A DNA stretch of 32,398 nucleotides, taken from contig NZ_JADEXZ010000068.1 of assembly GCF_015206815.1 (NCBI RefSeq), positions 1 to 32,398 of the forward strand. Direction: 5' to 3'. This stretch comes from Fortiea sp. LEGE XX443 (GTDB lineage: Bacteria > Cyanobacteriota > Cyanobacteriia > Cyanobacteriales > Nostocaceae). This document shows positions 16,288 to 23,840 of this stretch, in pieces; within the stretch, counting starts at the first letter, position 1; each line of letters begins with the position of its first letter. The notes under the pieces were generated by a model, which worked only from the letters and a program-made list of their open reading frames with translations, ran no database searches and was not told the origin of the DNA. The position numbers and the translations under genes were made by a program.

Positions 16288-17427
16288 GTGGTGCTATTAA
16301 AAGGCTTTGAGATTGAGATGTACACTGGTACACCTCAAGGTGAAATAGTTGGTCTCTCCGATAAGATTGTCGCCGACTTGGATGGATTTATGCGGGAACC
16401 AGACAGCCGCAATGTGGAATACATAACTAATCCATCCACAAGTTACGAAAATCTCTTGTGCGCCTTGTTGCATCCTCGACGGGAGTTAAGAAAGTACCTC
16501 CAGAGTTTGGGTAACTACACTCTAATTCCGGGAAGTACCCTGTCTTTGAGTGGGGGCGATCGCTTCTTTCGTTCCGATCTCACAAATCCTTATCATGACT
16601 ATATTGAGCAAACCTACGGCACAAACGTAGTCACCGCCAGTGTTCATATCAATGTAGGGATTAGCGATCCAGAAATATTAATGCGGGCCTGTCGCTTCAT
16701 CCGCTTAGAAGCACCGTTGTTTCTGGCTCTAAGTGCATCATCACCCTTTTTTAATGGCAAAGCTACTGGCTATCACTCCACCCGTTGGGGTGTGTTTCCT
16801 CAAACCCCGTCCTACGTACCATTATTTGCCAGCCACGCCCATCATATTCAATGGGTAGAAGAGCAGTTGCTTGCTGGCACAATGCAAAATATCAGGCATT
16901 TATGGGTATCAGTACGACCAAATGGCGATCGCCGTCCTTATGACCTAAATCGCTTAGAACTGCGAATTTGTGATTTAGTTACAGATCCTATTGCTTTACT
17001 CGCAATTACCGCATTGTTAGAAGCGCGTTTGTTGCAGATAATAGAGAATCCCGATTTAGATCCGCTAACTCAAAGCTCCCTCTCCCCTGAAGAACTGATT
17101 GCTCTCACTACTAACAATGAAATAGCAGCCGCTAGTGCTAGTCTTGATGCCACACTGCAACATTGGCAAGATGGTAGAACCATTTTAGCCAGAGATTGGA
17201 TTGCGGAATTATATCAGGAAGTTTGGGCGATCGCTAAACAACAAGGCTTTAGTTGTTTTCTCTCCCCTTTGCATAAAATCCTGCGTGAAGGCAATGAAGC
17301 CCAACAGTGGCTACAACTACATAGCGTGGGTTTCGACTCTCAGCGTGTCATTACTCAGGCTATTGTGGCGACCCAAGAACGAGAAATTGAACTAGAAGAC
17401 AAATTGTGTTCTTCCTTGTTGGCTTAA
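16288..17427 (+). CDS. gshA: Glutamate-cysteine ligase, cyanobacterial type
   Basis: First enzyme of glutathione synthesis; it joins glutamate and cysteine using ATP. The 379-residue protein is of the cyanobacterial family: KGFEIEMYTG at the N-terminus holds the metal-binding glutamates, VTASVHINVGISDP is a core strand, and RPYDLNRLELRICDLVTDP is a strong family signature. The start is GTG 16288 preceded by AAGGAG (16276-16281) with a 6-nt spacer; a second GTG follows at once. The gene appears monocistronic. A heptamer repeat lies just after the stop. Nothing odd is seen in the sequence. Confidence 0.92.
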   Translation: MVLLKGFEIEMYTGTPQGEIVGLSDKIVADLDGFMREPDSRNVEYITNPSTSYENLLCALLHPRRELRKYLQSLGNYTLIPGSTLSLSGGDRFFRSDLTNPYHDYIEQTYGTNVVTASVHINVGISDPEILMRACRFIRLEAPLFLALSASSPFFNGKATGYHSTRWGVFPQTPSYVPLFASHAHHIQWVEEQLLAGTMQNIRHLWVSVRPNGDRRPYDLNRLELRICDLVTDPIALLAITALLEARLLQIIENPDLDPLTQSSLSPEELIALTTNNEIAAASASLDATLQHWQDGRTILARDWIAELYQEVWAIAKQQGFSCFLSPLHKILREGNEAQQWLQLHSVGFDSQRVITQAIVATQEREIELEDKLCSSLLA

Positions 17428-17429
17428 TT

Positions 17430-17492
17430 TGAAGTGTGAAGTATGAAGTATAAAGCATGAATTTTCAGCCTTCATCCTTCATAATTCAGACT
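17430..17492. repeat. Heptamer STRR-type repeat with inverted halves
   Basis: Heptamers TGAAGTG, TGAAGTA, TGAAGTA, TAAAGCA are followed by TCAGCCT, TCATCCT, TCATAAT and TCAGACT. The second half is roughly the reverse complement of the first, so the transcript can fold into a long hairpin just beyond the gshA stop. This pattern is common in Nostocales. Confidence 0.65.
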
Positions 17493-17636
17493 TTATTGGC
17501 TATTTTTTTGTTTTAAAAAACTAATCGATGTAAACTGCTTGATAATTATTAATAAAACCTATAGATAGCCTCTATCTTTTGGTAGATTTTGTCTTGTTAA
17601 CATAACTTTTTATACAATATCCAAGTTTTACGGACC

Positions 17637-18098
17637 ATGCCGCAGGTAGTTTTAGTTAATCCCCAAATTCCCCCGAATACAGGCAATATTGCGCGTACAT
17701 GCGCGGCTACAGGTACAGAATTACATTTGGTGGGGCCTTTAGGATTTGAAATTAGCGATCGCTACCTTAAAAGAGCCGGCTTAGACTACTGGCCTTATGT
17801 GAAACTGCATTATCACGACTCACTTGCAGCTTTTAAAAGCATACATCAACAACGTGGAGGCAGATGTCTAGGTTTCTCTGTTAGAGGCAGTTTTAATTAC
17901 ACTCAATTTCAGTTTGATCCTCATGATTGGCTAGTGTTTGGTAGCGAAACTACTGGTTTATCGCCAGAGGCGCTATCAGTTTGTGATACAACCTTGTATA
18001 TTCCCATGTTTCAACCAGGGGTTCGTAGCCTAAATCTTTCGGTAAGCGTTGCTGTAGGATTGTTTGAAGCTCGCCGACAACTAGGCTATTTACTATAG
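17637..18098 (+). CDS. trmL: tRNA (cytidine/uridine-34 2'-O)-methyltransferase TrmL
   Basis: A SPOUT-fold methyltransferase that 2'-O-methylates the wobble base of tRNA-Leu isoacceptors. The 153-residue length is typical of TrmL, which lacks the extra N-terminal domain of TrmH. Motif 1 is NPQIPPNTGNIARTC, motif 2 is VFGSETTGLS, and motif 3 IPM...VRSLNLSVSVAVGLFEA forms the trefoil-knot cofactor site. ATG 17637 is preceded by TATACAAT about 20 nt upstream, a possible -10 element, which would imply a short leader. It stands alone; 780 nt without a long gene follow. Confidence 0.93.
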   Translation: MPQVVLVNPQIPPNTGNIARTCAATGTELHLVGPLGFEISDRYLKRAGLDYWPYVKLHYHDSLAAFKSIHQQRGGRCLGFSVRGSFNYTQFQFDPHDWLVFGSETTGLSPEALSVCDTTLYIPMFQPGVRSLNLSVSVAVGLFEARRQLGYLL

Positions 18099-18881
18099 TT
18101 TTTCATTAAAAATTTTATCAAGTATAAATACTTACAAAACCTGGGAATTAATTATGAATGGGATGTTCAGCAGCCGGGAATTCCATTGTAATTAAAGCTT
18201 TTTATACTAGAAATAAGGGCATTTAAGTAATATTTCTGAAAAATATTGGTCATTAGAGGGGTTTAATATAAGAAATTTATATATCAGATTTCAAAGTATT
18301 CTCAATTTAAATGATAGATTTTAGTGAATTTAATTTATCTAGTCTCAGGAAACAAAAGGCTTAAAACCCATACAGATAAGGCATTTTTACTATTTTGACT
18401 GAATAAGTATATTTCATGAGGACAAAAGTAGTTGAGAGTTGTACGGTTGTCTTTTAGGGAATAATCAACGTAAAGTCTCGTCTTGAGAAGACGGATCGAG
18501 GATAAAAACCTTGAAGATATCTACAGCAGGAGGCATCGCTTTTTTAGAAGTCATAGCAACTAAAATTGCTGACAGACAGAAGCAGACTCGGCTAATATCA
18601 AGTTTCCTTCTTCCAGCGAGTAAAGTAAAACAAGCGCTGACAACTGTAAAGAGCGAAAAGTTCTAGGGTGTGAGGAGTGGAGCGGACAAGTAAGCACAGC
18701 AACTTTATGTTTTGCTAACAGGTGTAAACTTGTCTAAATCAGAGAAGCAAGTTAATCTTGCGTAAGTATCTCTGGTGAATGTGATCAAGATTCATCATTC
18801 GATGTGATCTAAATCATTGACTAGTATTCCGACTGCAAAATCGAGGTCAGTTAAGCGCTAGTGATCATTAGGAGGTCGTCT
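18099..18881. other. Long leader/intergenic region ahead of the M23 peptidase gene
   Basis: No gene is supported on either strand. The last 450 nt carry several hairpins: CGTCTT-GAG-AAGACG (18479-18493), AGCAA...TTGCT near 18557, and GCAAG-TTAAT-CTTGC (18747-18761). Together with GGGTGTGAGGAGT (18666-18678) and the strong ribosome-binding site at the end, this looks like a structured 5' leader. No known riboswitch consensus was recognised; I looked for the cyclic-di-AMP type because it often precedes envelope peptidases and did not find its core. Confidence 0.5.
18666..18678 (+). promoter_or_regulatory. Possible Yfr1 sRNA pairing site
   Basis: The plus strand reads GGGTGTGAGGAGT. Its positions 18668-18678 are the exact complement of ACUCCUCACAC, the unpaired, near-invariant core of the cyanobacterial sRNA Yfr1, and the next base extends the match to the ACUCCUCACACC form. 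It lies about 200 nt before the peptidase start, in the leader. Chance is possible for one site, but a 12-nt match is unlikely in 32 kb. Confidence 0.35.
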
Positions 18882-21131
18882 TTGAAACGAGCATTGAAAA
18901 AAAGAGTAAAGGCTGTGCTGAAAAATACCCCCAGCAGTGATGATGCCCTGATCGAACAATTAAGTGTGGTAAACTTCAAGATCAATCGTCGAATGCGCGC
19001 ACAAGCCGCCATGATTGGTTTAGCCATCTCAGTCGGGGCAACCAGCCTTTTAGTGACTCGACAAAGCGATCAAGCCCAAGCAGCAGCACCCGTGGGTAGC
19101 CAAAAGGCAGCCTCAAACCTTCCTGCTGTTTCTGACACTGAGGTGAAATTTGTTCCCACAAAGCTGGAGACCAAACTAGTCTCCTCAGCGACCATGCCAG
19201 AAAATCCTGTCATTGTGGAACCAACAGCAATTTCACAATTGCCAGGGCTTGAAGCTAAATTGCAAGTTGCGGCAAGTGGAATGTCTGTGCAAGTTCCGGC
19301 ACCAGAGAACGGCAAAAATTCCATCAACCAGTCGCAATTAACAAATGATGGAGAGGCAATACAGCCGATTCCAACTGCTAATGTTACAGATGGCGTAAAA
19401 ACCGCTTTTCAGGCAAGCAAAGTACCAACAATAGGTAACGAAACTACAGTTGCCAGTGATGAAGTTAAAGCTAAACTAAAAGCACAGCAAGAGTTTGCCC
19501 TGTATCACTTACAAGAAAAATCGAACCGTTTAAGAGCAAGTCTGGCGGAGTTGCGGTCTGGGGAGTCGAAAAATTTAGCAAAAACTACTGCATCGGTGCA
19601 GCAGAAAAATTTAGTAGAAAAATTGCCACAAACCAGCATCGGCAAAGAAGCAGTGCCGCAATTACCGGCTCTTGTTGATGAGGACAAAACAAAGTTCTTT
19701 CCAGAGACTAAGCAGACAATATCTCCAATTGAGCAGGTACAGCCACTAGCAACAACATCTGCACCTGCTATACCACAACCTGTAGTGCCAACAGATACTG
19801 ATACAGGTTACGAGGTTAAGCCAGGAGACACGTTAGCAGCGATCGCCAGCAGATACAACACCACAGTTGCAGAACTCGCAAAACTCAACAACATCAGCAA
19901 TCCAAACCAGCTAAAAATCAGTCAAAAGCTGATTCTTCCATCTACCAAAGTTAACAGCAATGGCGCAATCCCAATACCTGTGGTAGCTAATCCATCTGGT
20001 GTGCCGTTAAGCAATAATTCCAAAGTCGCTGGTATACCTGTTAACACTGCTAGTATCAACCCCACTCTACCGTTAGCACCAGTTTCACCAGCTTTTGTCA
20101 ACAAAAATAATGTTGCAGTGCCAACCACAGCAACAACAAACAACCAGACACAGACAAATACTGCTAATGCTGATCCTTACGGCGTAGGTGGTGACAATCC
20201 CGTACCAAAAGTTTTTGCTGAATTACAGTCATCAAAGCAACCCCCTCAAAAGGTGGCTAGAGGCAGAAATAACGAGCGTCTTCGCAGCTTACAGGCGGAA
20301 ATTCAAAGATTACAGCAGAAATACCGCGATCAAGAGTCTGGTAATGTAGTTGCTCAAGCAATTAGTGATGTTGATAGCAACAACTCTGCTGTACCAATTC
20401 CTGTTGCTATGCCTAGTAACTTGGCAGTAACCAAGCCTGTGTCGGGAACTAAGAACTTTGCAGTGCCAATTCCTGTCCCTACACCAATCTTACCAAGCTA
20501 CAGCGCTCAACCGATTAAGCCCGAATTTCGTGCTACTCGTCCTATCAGCGAGCCAATCAATCCAGAGTTTCTGCCTAACCAGACTAGGGTAGCGACACCA
20601 CCCATTGGTATTAACGCTTCTGGTTCCCTAGGAAGAATTCGCGGAACTAAGGTATCGCCACAACTACCACCTTTGGCAGCAGTGGATCAATACTTACCCA
20701 AACCAGTTGATGAGACCCTATCTCCTCCTTCTAACTCATCTGTAGCCTACATCTGGCCGGCAAAAGGTGTATTTACCTCCGGTTATGGTTGGCGTTGGGG
20801 AAGAATGCACAAGGGGATTGACGTTGCTAACGCCACTGGTACACCAATTTACGCATCGGCTGACGGTGTTGTGGAAAAAGCTGGCTGGAATAAAGGTGGT
20901 TACGGAAACCTCGTCGATATTCGTCATCCTGACGGTAGCTTGACTCGCTATGGTCATAACAGCAAGATTATGGTGCGCGTAGGTCAGCAAGTAAATCAAG
21001 GAGAAACCATTGCTTTGATGGGTAGTACTGGATTCAGTACTGGGCCACACACCCACTTTGAAATCCATTCATCAGGCAAGGGTGCAGTTAACCCGATTGC
21101 CCTTCTACCGCAACAACAGAATCGCATATAG
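18882..21131 (+). CDS. LysM and M23-peptidase envelope protein (NlpD/EnvC-like)
   Basis: A 749-residue membrane-anchored peptidoglycan-acting protein. I choose TTG 18882 because AGGAGG (18870-18875) lies 6 nt upstream; a GTG at 18861 would overlap that site. A basic N-terminus (KRALKKRVKAVLKN) leads to one membrane span near residues 42-60 (AAMIGLAISVGATSLLV). A long Pro/Gln/Ser-rich region contains a LysM domain at about 309-352 (YEVKPGDTLAAIASRYNT). The C-terminal M23 domain (622-745) has the Zn ligands HKGID (H643, D647) and HTHFE (H725, with H723), so it is probably active. Proteins of this type act in septum or cell-wall remodelling. A terminator-like hairpin follows. Confidence 0.9.
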   Translation: MKRALKKRVKAVLKNTPSSDDALIEQLSVVNFKINRRMRAQAAMIGLAISVGATSLLVTRQSDQAQAAAPVGSQKAASNLPAVSDTEVKFVPTKLETKLVSSATMPENPVIVEPTAISQLPGLEAKLQVAASGMSVQVPAPENGKNSINQSQLTNDGEAIQPIPTANVTDGVKTAFQASKVPTIGNETTVASDEVKAKLKAQQEFALYHLQEKSNRLRASLAELRSGESKNLAKTTASVQQKNLVEKLPQTSIGKEAVPQLPALVDEDKTKFFPETKQTISPIEQVQPLATTSAPAIPQPVVPTDTDTGYEVKPGDTLAAIASRYNTTVAELAKLNNISNPNQLKISQKLILPSTKVNSNGAIPIPVVANPSGVPLSNNSKVAGIPVNTASINPTLPLAPVSPAFVNKNNVAVPTTATTNNQTQTNTANADPYGVGGDNPVPKVFAELQSSKQPPQKVARGRNNERLRSLQAEIQRLQQKYRDQESGNVVAQAISDVDSNNSAVPIPVAMPSNLAVTKPVSGTKNFAVPIPVPTPILPSYSAQPIKPEFRATRPISEPINPEFLPNQTRVATPPIGINASGSLGRIRGTKVSPQLPPLAAVDQYLPKPVDETLSPPSNSSVAYIWPAKGVFTSGYGWRWGRMHKGIDVANATGTPIYASADGVVEKAGWNKGGYGNLVDIRHPDGSLTRYGHNSKIMVRVGQQVNQGETIALMGSTGFSTGPHTHFEIHSSGKGAVNPIALLPQQQNRI

Positions 21132-21166
21132 TCCTTGCCTGTTTCCAACTCAGTCATTGCGTTTAC

Positions 21167-21203
21167 AGAAGAGGGAGGAATACTCCCTCTTCTGTCATGT
21201 TTT
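21167..21203 (+). terminator. Terminator-like hairpin after the M23 gene
   Basis: AGAAGAGGGAG (21167-21177) and CTCCCTCTTCT (21183-21193) form a perfect 11-bp stem with a 5-nt loop, followed by GTCATGTTTTG. The T-tract is imperfect, but the stem position just after the stop supports termination. Confidence 0.75.
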
Positions 21204-21302
21204 GTTAGATGTTGGATGCGATTGTGCAAGAAAATTAATTGAAAAACACACTAGTCATCAACAACTGTGTATGCTATATTAAGAATTAATGCAAAAACGC
21301 TT

Positions 21303-21376
21303 GGCTCAGTAGCTCAGTTGGTTAGAGCACGGGACTCATAAGCCTGGGGTCGTTGGTTCAAATCCGACCTGAGCCA
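21303..21376 (+). tRNA. tRNA with CAU anticodon (Met or Ile2)
   Basis: A complete cloverleaf can be read. Acceptor arms GGCTCAG (21303-21309) and CTGAGCC (21369-21375) are fully complementary, followed by discriminator A. The D-arm GCTC...GAGC, anticodon loop CTCATAA with CAT at 21337-21339, and T-loop GGTTCAAATCC are present. The CCA end is not encoded. The acceptor end is paired at position 1, which argues against the initiator form. The pair next to the anticodon loop is A-G, a mismatch. CAU with A37-A38 fits either elongator Met or Ile2 (lysidine-modified), and I cannot separate them. Confidence 0.93.
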
Positions 21377-21821
21377 TCCAAAAAATAAGCAAAACGTCAG
21401 AGTTTTTAGTTTATTGAAGAAAATTAGAAGTTAGATACTTAACTTGTAAAAAATATATTCCTTGATAGTCATATTTCCATATGTGGGAGCGATCGCTCAT
21501 CAAAAAGCAGGGGGGAAGGGAGCTCTTAGCAGGGGAGAAAAGCCACCTACAAGAGATGGGGTTTTAACCAAAGGTGAAAGGGAGCAAGGGAGCCTGAACG
21601 AAGTTCGGTTTGTACCTACAGTCCCCTCTTCTCCCTGCCCCCTGCCTCTAATCAAATACTAATTGCTATCAAACCCCACTTGATTCTTATTTCGGCTGTA
21701 ATCAGCGATCGCCACTTTCCAATGGTAAAATCTGAGTTTGAGAAGGCTGTTTAACCATTTGGCACCTTCAACAATGAAAAATCAATCTGTTTATGCCCTT
21801 GCTTCTTAATTTTATTCTGAA
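21377..21821. other. Repeat-containing gap between tRNA and cobK
   Basis: The 445-nt gap has no supported gene. It contains one HIP1 octamer near 21490 and a GC-rich repeat element at 21507-21645. The rest is AT-rich. Confidence 0.5.
21507..21645. repeat. GC-rich STRR element with inverted ends
   Basis: It starts GCAGGGGGGAAGGGAG (21507-21522) and ends CTCCCTGCCCCCTGC (21631-21645), near-perfect inverted arms about 140 bp apart. The interior has GCAGGGGAGAAAAGCCACC and a further GGGAGCAAGGGAG stretch. The same module order recurs at the right end of the window (32261 onward). This suggests a MITE-like or amplified STRR element of Nostoc type. Confidence 0.6.
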
Positions 21822-22565
21822 TTAACTTTGCAGTTTTTCTAGCAACCATGCCACAGCAGTATCAACTTCTGCAACTTGTTCTCCTGCTGGTACTGCTGGA
21901 CGATTAACCATGACAACTTGCACACCCAGTTCCCTCGCGGCGATAATCTTGGCGTAAGTGGCATCACCACCACTATTTTTACTAACGATGGTATCAATGT
22001 TTTGCTGAATCAGGATTGTCCTTTCATTATCCAGGGCAAAGGGGCCGCGATCGCACAATATCACCCCAGGTGGCACTAAGGCATCTTGTCCAGGAGGGTC
22101 AATCATCCGCATCAAAAACCAAATATCTTTTAGGCGTGCAAAAGCAGCTAATTCTTGTCTACCAACGGTTAAGAATACCCTCTGTGCTTGATTTTCTAAA
22201 ACAGATGCGGCGATGATATTACTATCTACTTCAATCCAGCGATCGCCTTTTACTTTCTCCCAAGGGGGACGAATCAACATCAATCTTGGTATCTCTACTT
22301 CCTGCGCCGCCGCCGCCGCATTGAAGGAAATTTGATTGGCGAAGGGGTGAGTGGCATCAATTAGCAGGTCAATCTTCATTTGACGCAGATACTCAACGAG
22401 TCCAGCCACACCACCAAAACCGCCAATCCGCACATTACCAGATGGAACAGATGGTTCACGGGTACGACCCGCTAAAGATGCGATCGCCTCAATTCCATTC
22501 ATAGTTGCAACTTTCGCACCTAGTTCGGCCGCTTCCCCTGTTCCACCCAGAATCAAAACACGCAT
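21822..22565 (-). CDS. cobK: (Cobalt-)precorrin-6A reductase
   Basis: An NAD(P)H-dependent reductase of the corrin ring in cobalamin synthesis; it turns precorrin-6A into the dihydro form. The 247-residue protein begins with the nucleotide-binding MRVLILGGTGEAAELG. It has the family motifs LIDATHPFA, RLMLIRPPW, FLTVGRQELAAF and VSKNSGGDATYAKIIAARELG. CobK, CbiJ and cobalt-type forms are not separable by eye, though cyanobacteria generally use the cobalt-early intermediates. Its start overlaps the stop of the upstream DUF1636 gene (TAATG), so translation is coupled. Both lie behind a cobalamin riboswitch. Confidence 0.92.
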   Translation of the reverse strand: MRVLILGGTGEAAELGAKVATMNGIEAIASLAGRTREPSVPSGNVRIGGFGGVAGLVEYLRQMKIDLLIDATHPFANQISFNAAAAAQEVEIPRLMLIRPPWEKVKGDRWIEVDSNIIAASVLENQAQRVFLTVGRQELAAFARLKDIWFLMRMIDPPGQDALVPPGVILCDRGPFALDNERTILIQQNIDTIVSKNSGGDATYAKIIAARELGVQVVMVNRPAVPAGEQVAEVDTAVAWLLEKLQS

Positions 22566-22960
22566 TAGTTGCTAATTTGTTTTAGTGCTGGAATTTTTGC
22601 CAAAATACCCTTTTTCAGCGGTTCAGGTCGTTCTGACCAAGGCAATAATCCGTCAGTTTTAGCGTAGTATTGACTCGCACATTCCAGGACAGCAACAGCA
22701 CTGCTATCAACAGCTAAATCACCAAATAGATAGGTTAACTTACCTTTTGCTGTAAAGGCGACAACGCAAGAACGGTTGCAAGCACTCATACATTCAACTG
22801 CTTGGATAGGGAATTTATCCCGTAATTCCCAATCTTGCGCTAGTTGTTGAATCTGGTGGAATAATTTTTGACCGCCACTTTCACCGATGCGTTTACCATC
22901 TTGCCAAACGCTGGCACAGCTTTTGCAAACAAATAAATTATGAGTATGAGCAGCAGTCAT
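22565..22960 (-). CDS. DUF1636 ferredoxin-like metal-binding protein
   Basis: A 131-residue protein of unknown biochemical function, with the cysteine pattern of the DUF1636 family: CKSC near the N-terminus and ECMSACNRSC in the middle, five or six Cys that could hold an iron-sulfur cluster or a metal ion. It resembles thioredoxin-like [2Fe-2S] ferredoxins. It is first in a riboswitch-controlled pair with cobK and its stop overlaps the cobK start. That context makes a cobalamin-related role, such as redox or cobalt handling, a reasonable inference. The minus-strand leader GAGG sits a few nt before the ATG. Confidence 0.85.
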   Translation of the reverse strand: MTAAHTHNLFVCKSCASVWQDGKRIGESGGQKLFHQIQQLAQDWELRDKFPIQAVECMSACNRSCVVAFTAKGKLTYLFGDLAVDSSAVAVLECASQYYAKTDGLLPWSERPEPLKKGILAKIPALKQISN

Positions 22961-22989
22961 CCGTACCTCGCAGATGTGTTTGATTTATT

Positions 22990-23150
22990 AGTATACTTCG
23001 GCGGGCATCCTGGCTAGGAAAGCCAAAAATCAAAACAGAGTTTCAGTCTTTTGCCTTTCCTTCACAGTTGCGGGACAGCGCCGGATTTTCACCGAACTTT
23101 CCCCGTTACCTTTGGTGGCTGATACCCACCAAAACCGAACGTTCCATACA
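22990..23150 (-). ncRNA. Cobalamin (B12) riboswitch
   Basis: On the minus strand the order of conserved pieces is right: GTTCGGTTTTGGTGGGTATC at the 5' side, GGTGAAAATCCGGCGCTG, GTCCCGCAACTGTGA, and the B12 box AGCCAGGATGCCCGCC (23000-23015). The B12 box ends about 40 nt before the DUF1636 start codon, leaving room to sequester the ribosome-binding site. Adenosylcobalamin or a related corrinoid should switch the DUF1636-cobK operon off. Confidence 0.95.
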
Positions 23151-23189
23151 TCATATCATCTGTATTTCAGCCAATTAATTTTAGTTATT

Positions 23190-23531
23190 TTATCGTGCCT
23201 TTTCACTAAAAATTAAGTAAGCTGCACCTGCTAGTAGCATGGCGGCTAAGAAATAATTACGGGTGATCGGTACTTTCAAATAACTCACACTAAATCCTGC
23301 AAATACCAGCATTGTAATGACTTCCTGCAACACCTTTAACTGCGGCAAGCTGAAATATTGAACACCTATGCGGTTCGCTGGAACCTGAAAACAATATTCA
23401 AAAAAAGCGATCGCCCAACTTGCAGCAATTGCAATCCACAGAGGAGCCGCTTTTAAATCTTTCAAATGACCATACCAAGCAAAAGTCATGAAAATATTAG
23501 AGATAAGTAAAAAAATAACTGGTTTTAACAT
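23190..23531 (-). CDS. DUF486/DMT-like small membrane protein
   Basis: A 113-residue protein with four hydrophobic spans, matching the DUF486 family (COG3169), which is related to the drug/metabolite transporter fold. Recognisable segments are ISNIFMTFAWYGHLK, AFFEYCFQVPANRIG and LKVLQEVITMLVFAGFS. The family is widespread and its substrate is unknown. It lies upstream of the cobalamin riboswitch on the same strand, so its transcript could run into the riboswitch, but it has no other link to cobalamin. Confidence 0.85.
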   Translation of the reverse strand: MLKPVIFLLISNIFMTFAWYGHLKDLKAAPLWIAIAASWAIAFFEYCFQVPANRIGVQYFSLPQLKVLQEVITMLVFAGFSVSYLKVPITRNYFLAAMLLAGAAYLIFSEKAR

Positions 23532-23728
23532 GATTAGATGAGAGAATTCCAGTCTGTAAGATTAGCATTTTTAATAAATATATTTTAGAAATAGCTGAAT
23601 ATCCGCCATCACCGTAGCCATCAGCTAGATGATAATTTCAGCTAATTGCTTGGATAAAATCTGCGATCGCTAAAGATTCAGTGTTTATTTATACCATTTT
23701 TAATTCCTACAATCGCTATACTCATTTA

Positions 23729-23773
23729 CAGGTTCTACCTGGGAATGATGAAGTGGCTCTGCCACTTCTTTTT
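23729..23773 (+). ncRNA. Candidate two-hairpin small RNA ending in an orphan terminator
   Basis: GAAGTGGC-TCT-GCCACTTC (23750-23768) followed by TTTTT is a textbook terminator reading rightward, yet no plus-strand gene exists upstream for more than 2 kb. Just before it is CAGGT-TCT-ACCTG (23729-23741), a second hairpin with the same TCT loop, joined by GGAATGAT. A TATACT at 23717-23722 sits where a -10 box would be for a start near 23729. I know no family with this sequence. Confidence 0.35.
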
Positions 23774-23797
23774 ATTAAAGCTTGAGTATATAAAATT

Positions 23798-23831
23798 AAA
23801 AGTAAAAAGTCTGCTTTAACTTTTTACTTTT
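23798..23831 (-). terminator. Terminator after the Rieske oxygenase gene
   Basis: AAAAGTAAAAAGT (23798-23810) and ACTTTTTACTTTT (23819-23831) form a perfect but AT-rich 13-bp stem with an 8-nt loop, 10 nt beyond the Rieske stop on the minus strand, followed by T-rich sequence. Confidence 0.7.
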
Positions 23832-23840
23832 TGGTCTTAT

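Larger units (their letters stand above)
23532..23840. other. Intergenic region with orphan hairpins
   Basis: There is no gene on either strand. It contains a possible small RNA on the plus strand (23729-23773) and a minus-strand terminator for the Rieske gene (23798-23831). The remainder is AT-rich with one HIP1 site near 23665. Confidence 0.5.

Noticed and set aside
18600-18720. A yfr1 gene on the minus strand
   Set aside because: The minus strand contains the ACTCCTCACAC core, but no flanking hairpin plus T-run terminator follows it, so it is not a yfr1 gene; the plus-strand reading as a target is preferred.
18400-18881. Cyclic-di-AMP (ydaO-type) riboswitch ahead of the M23 peptidase
   Set aside because: The gene type fits, but the conserved core segments could not be found in the leader.
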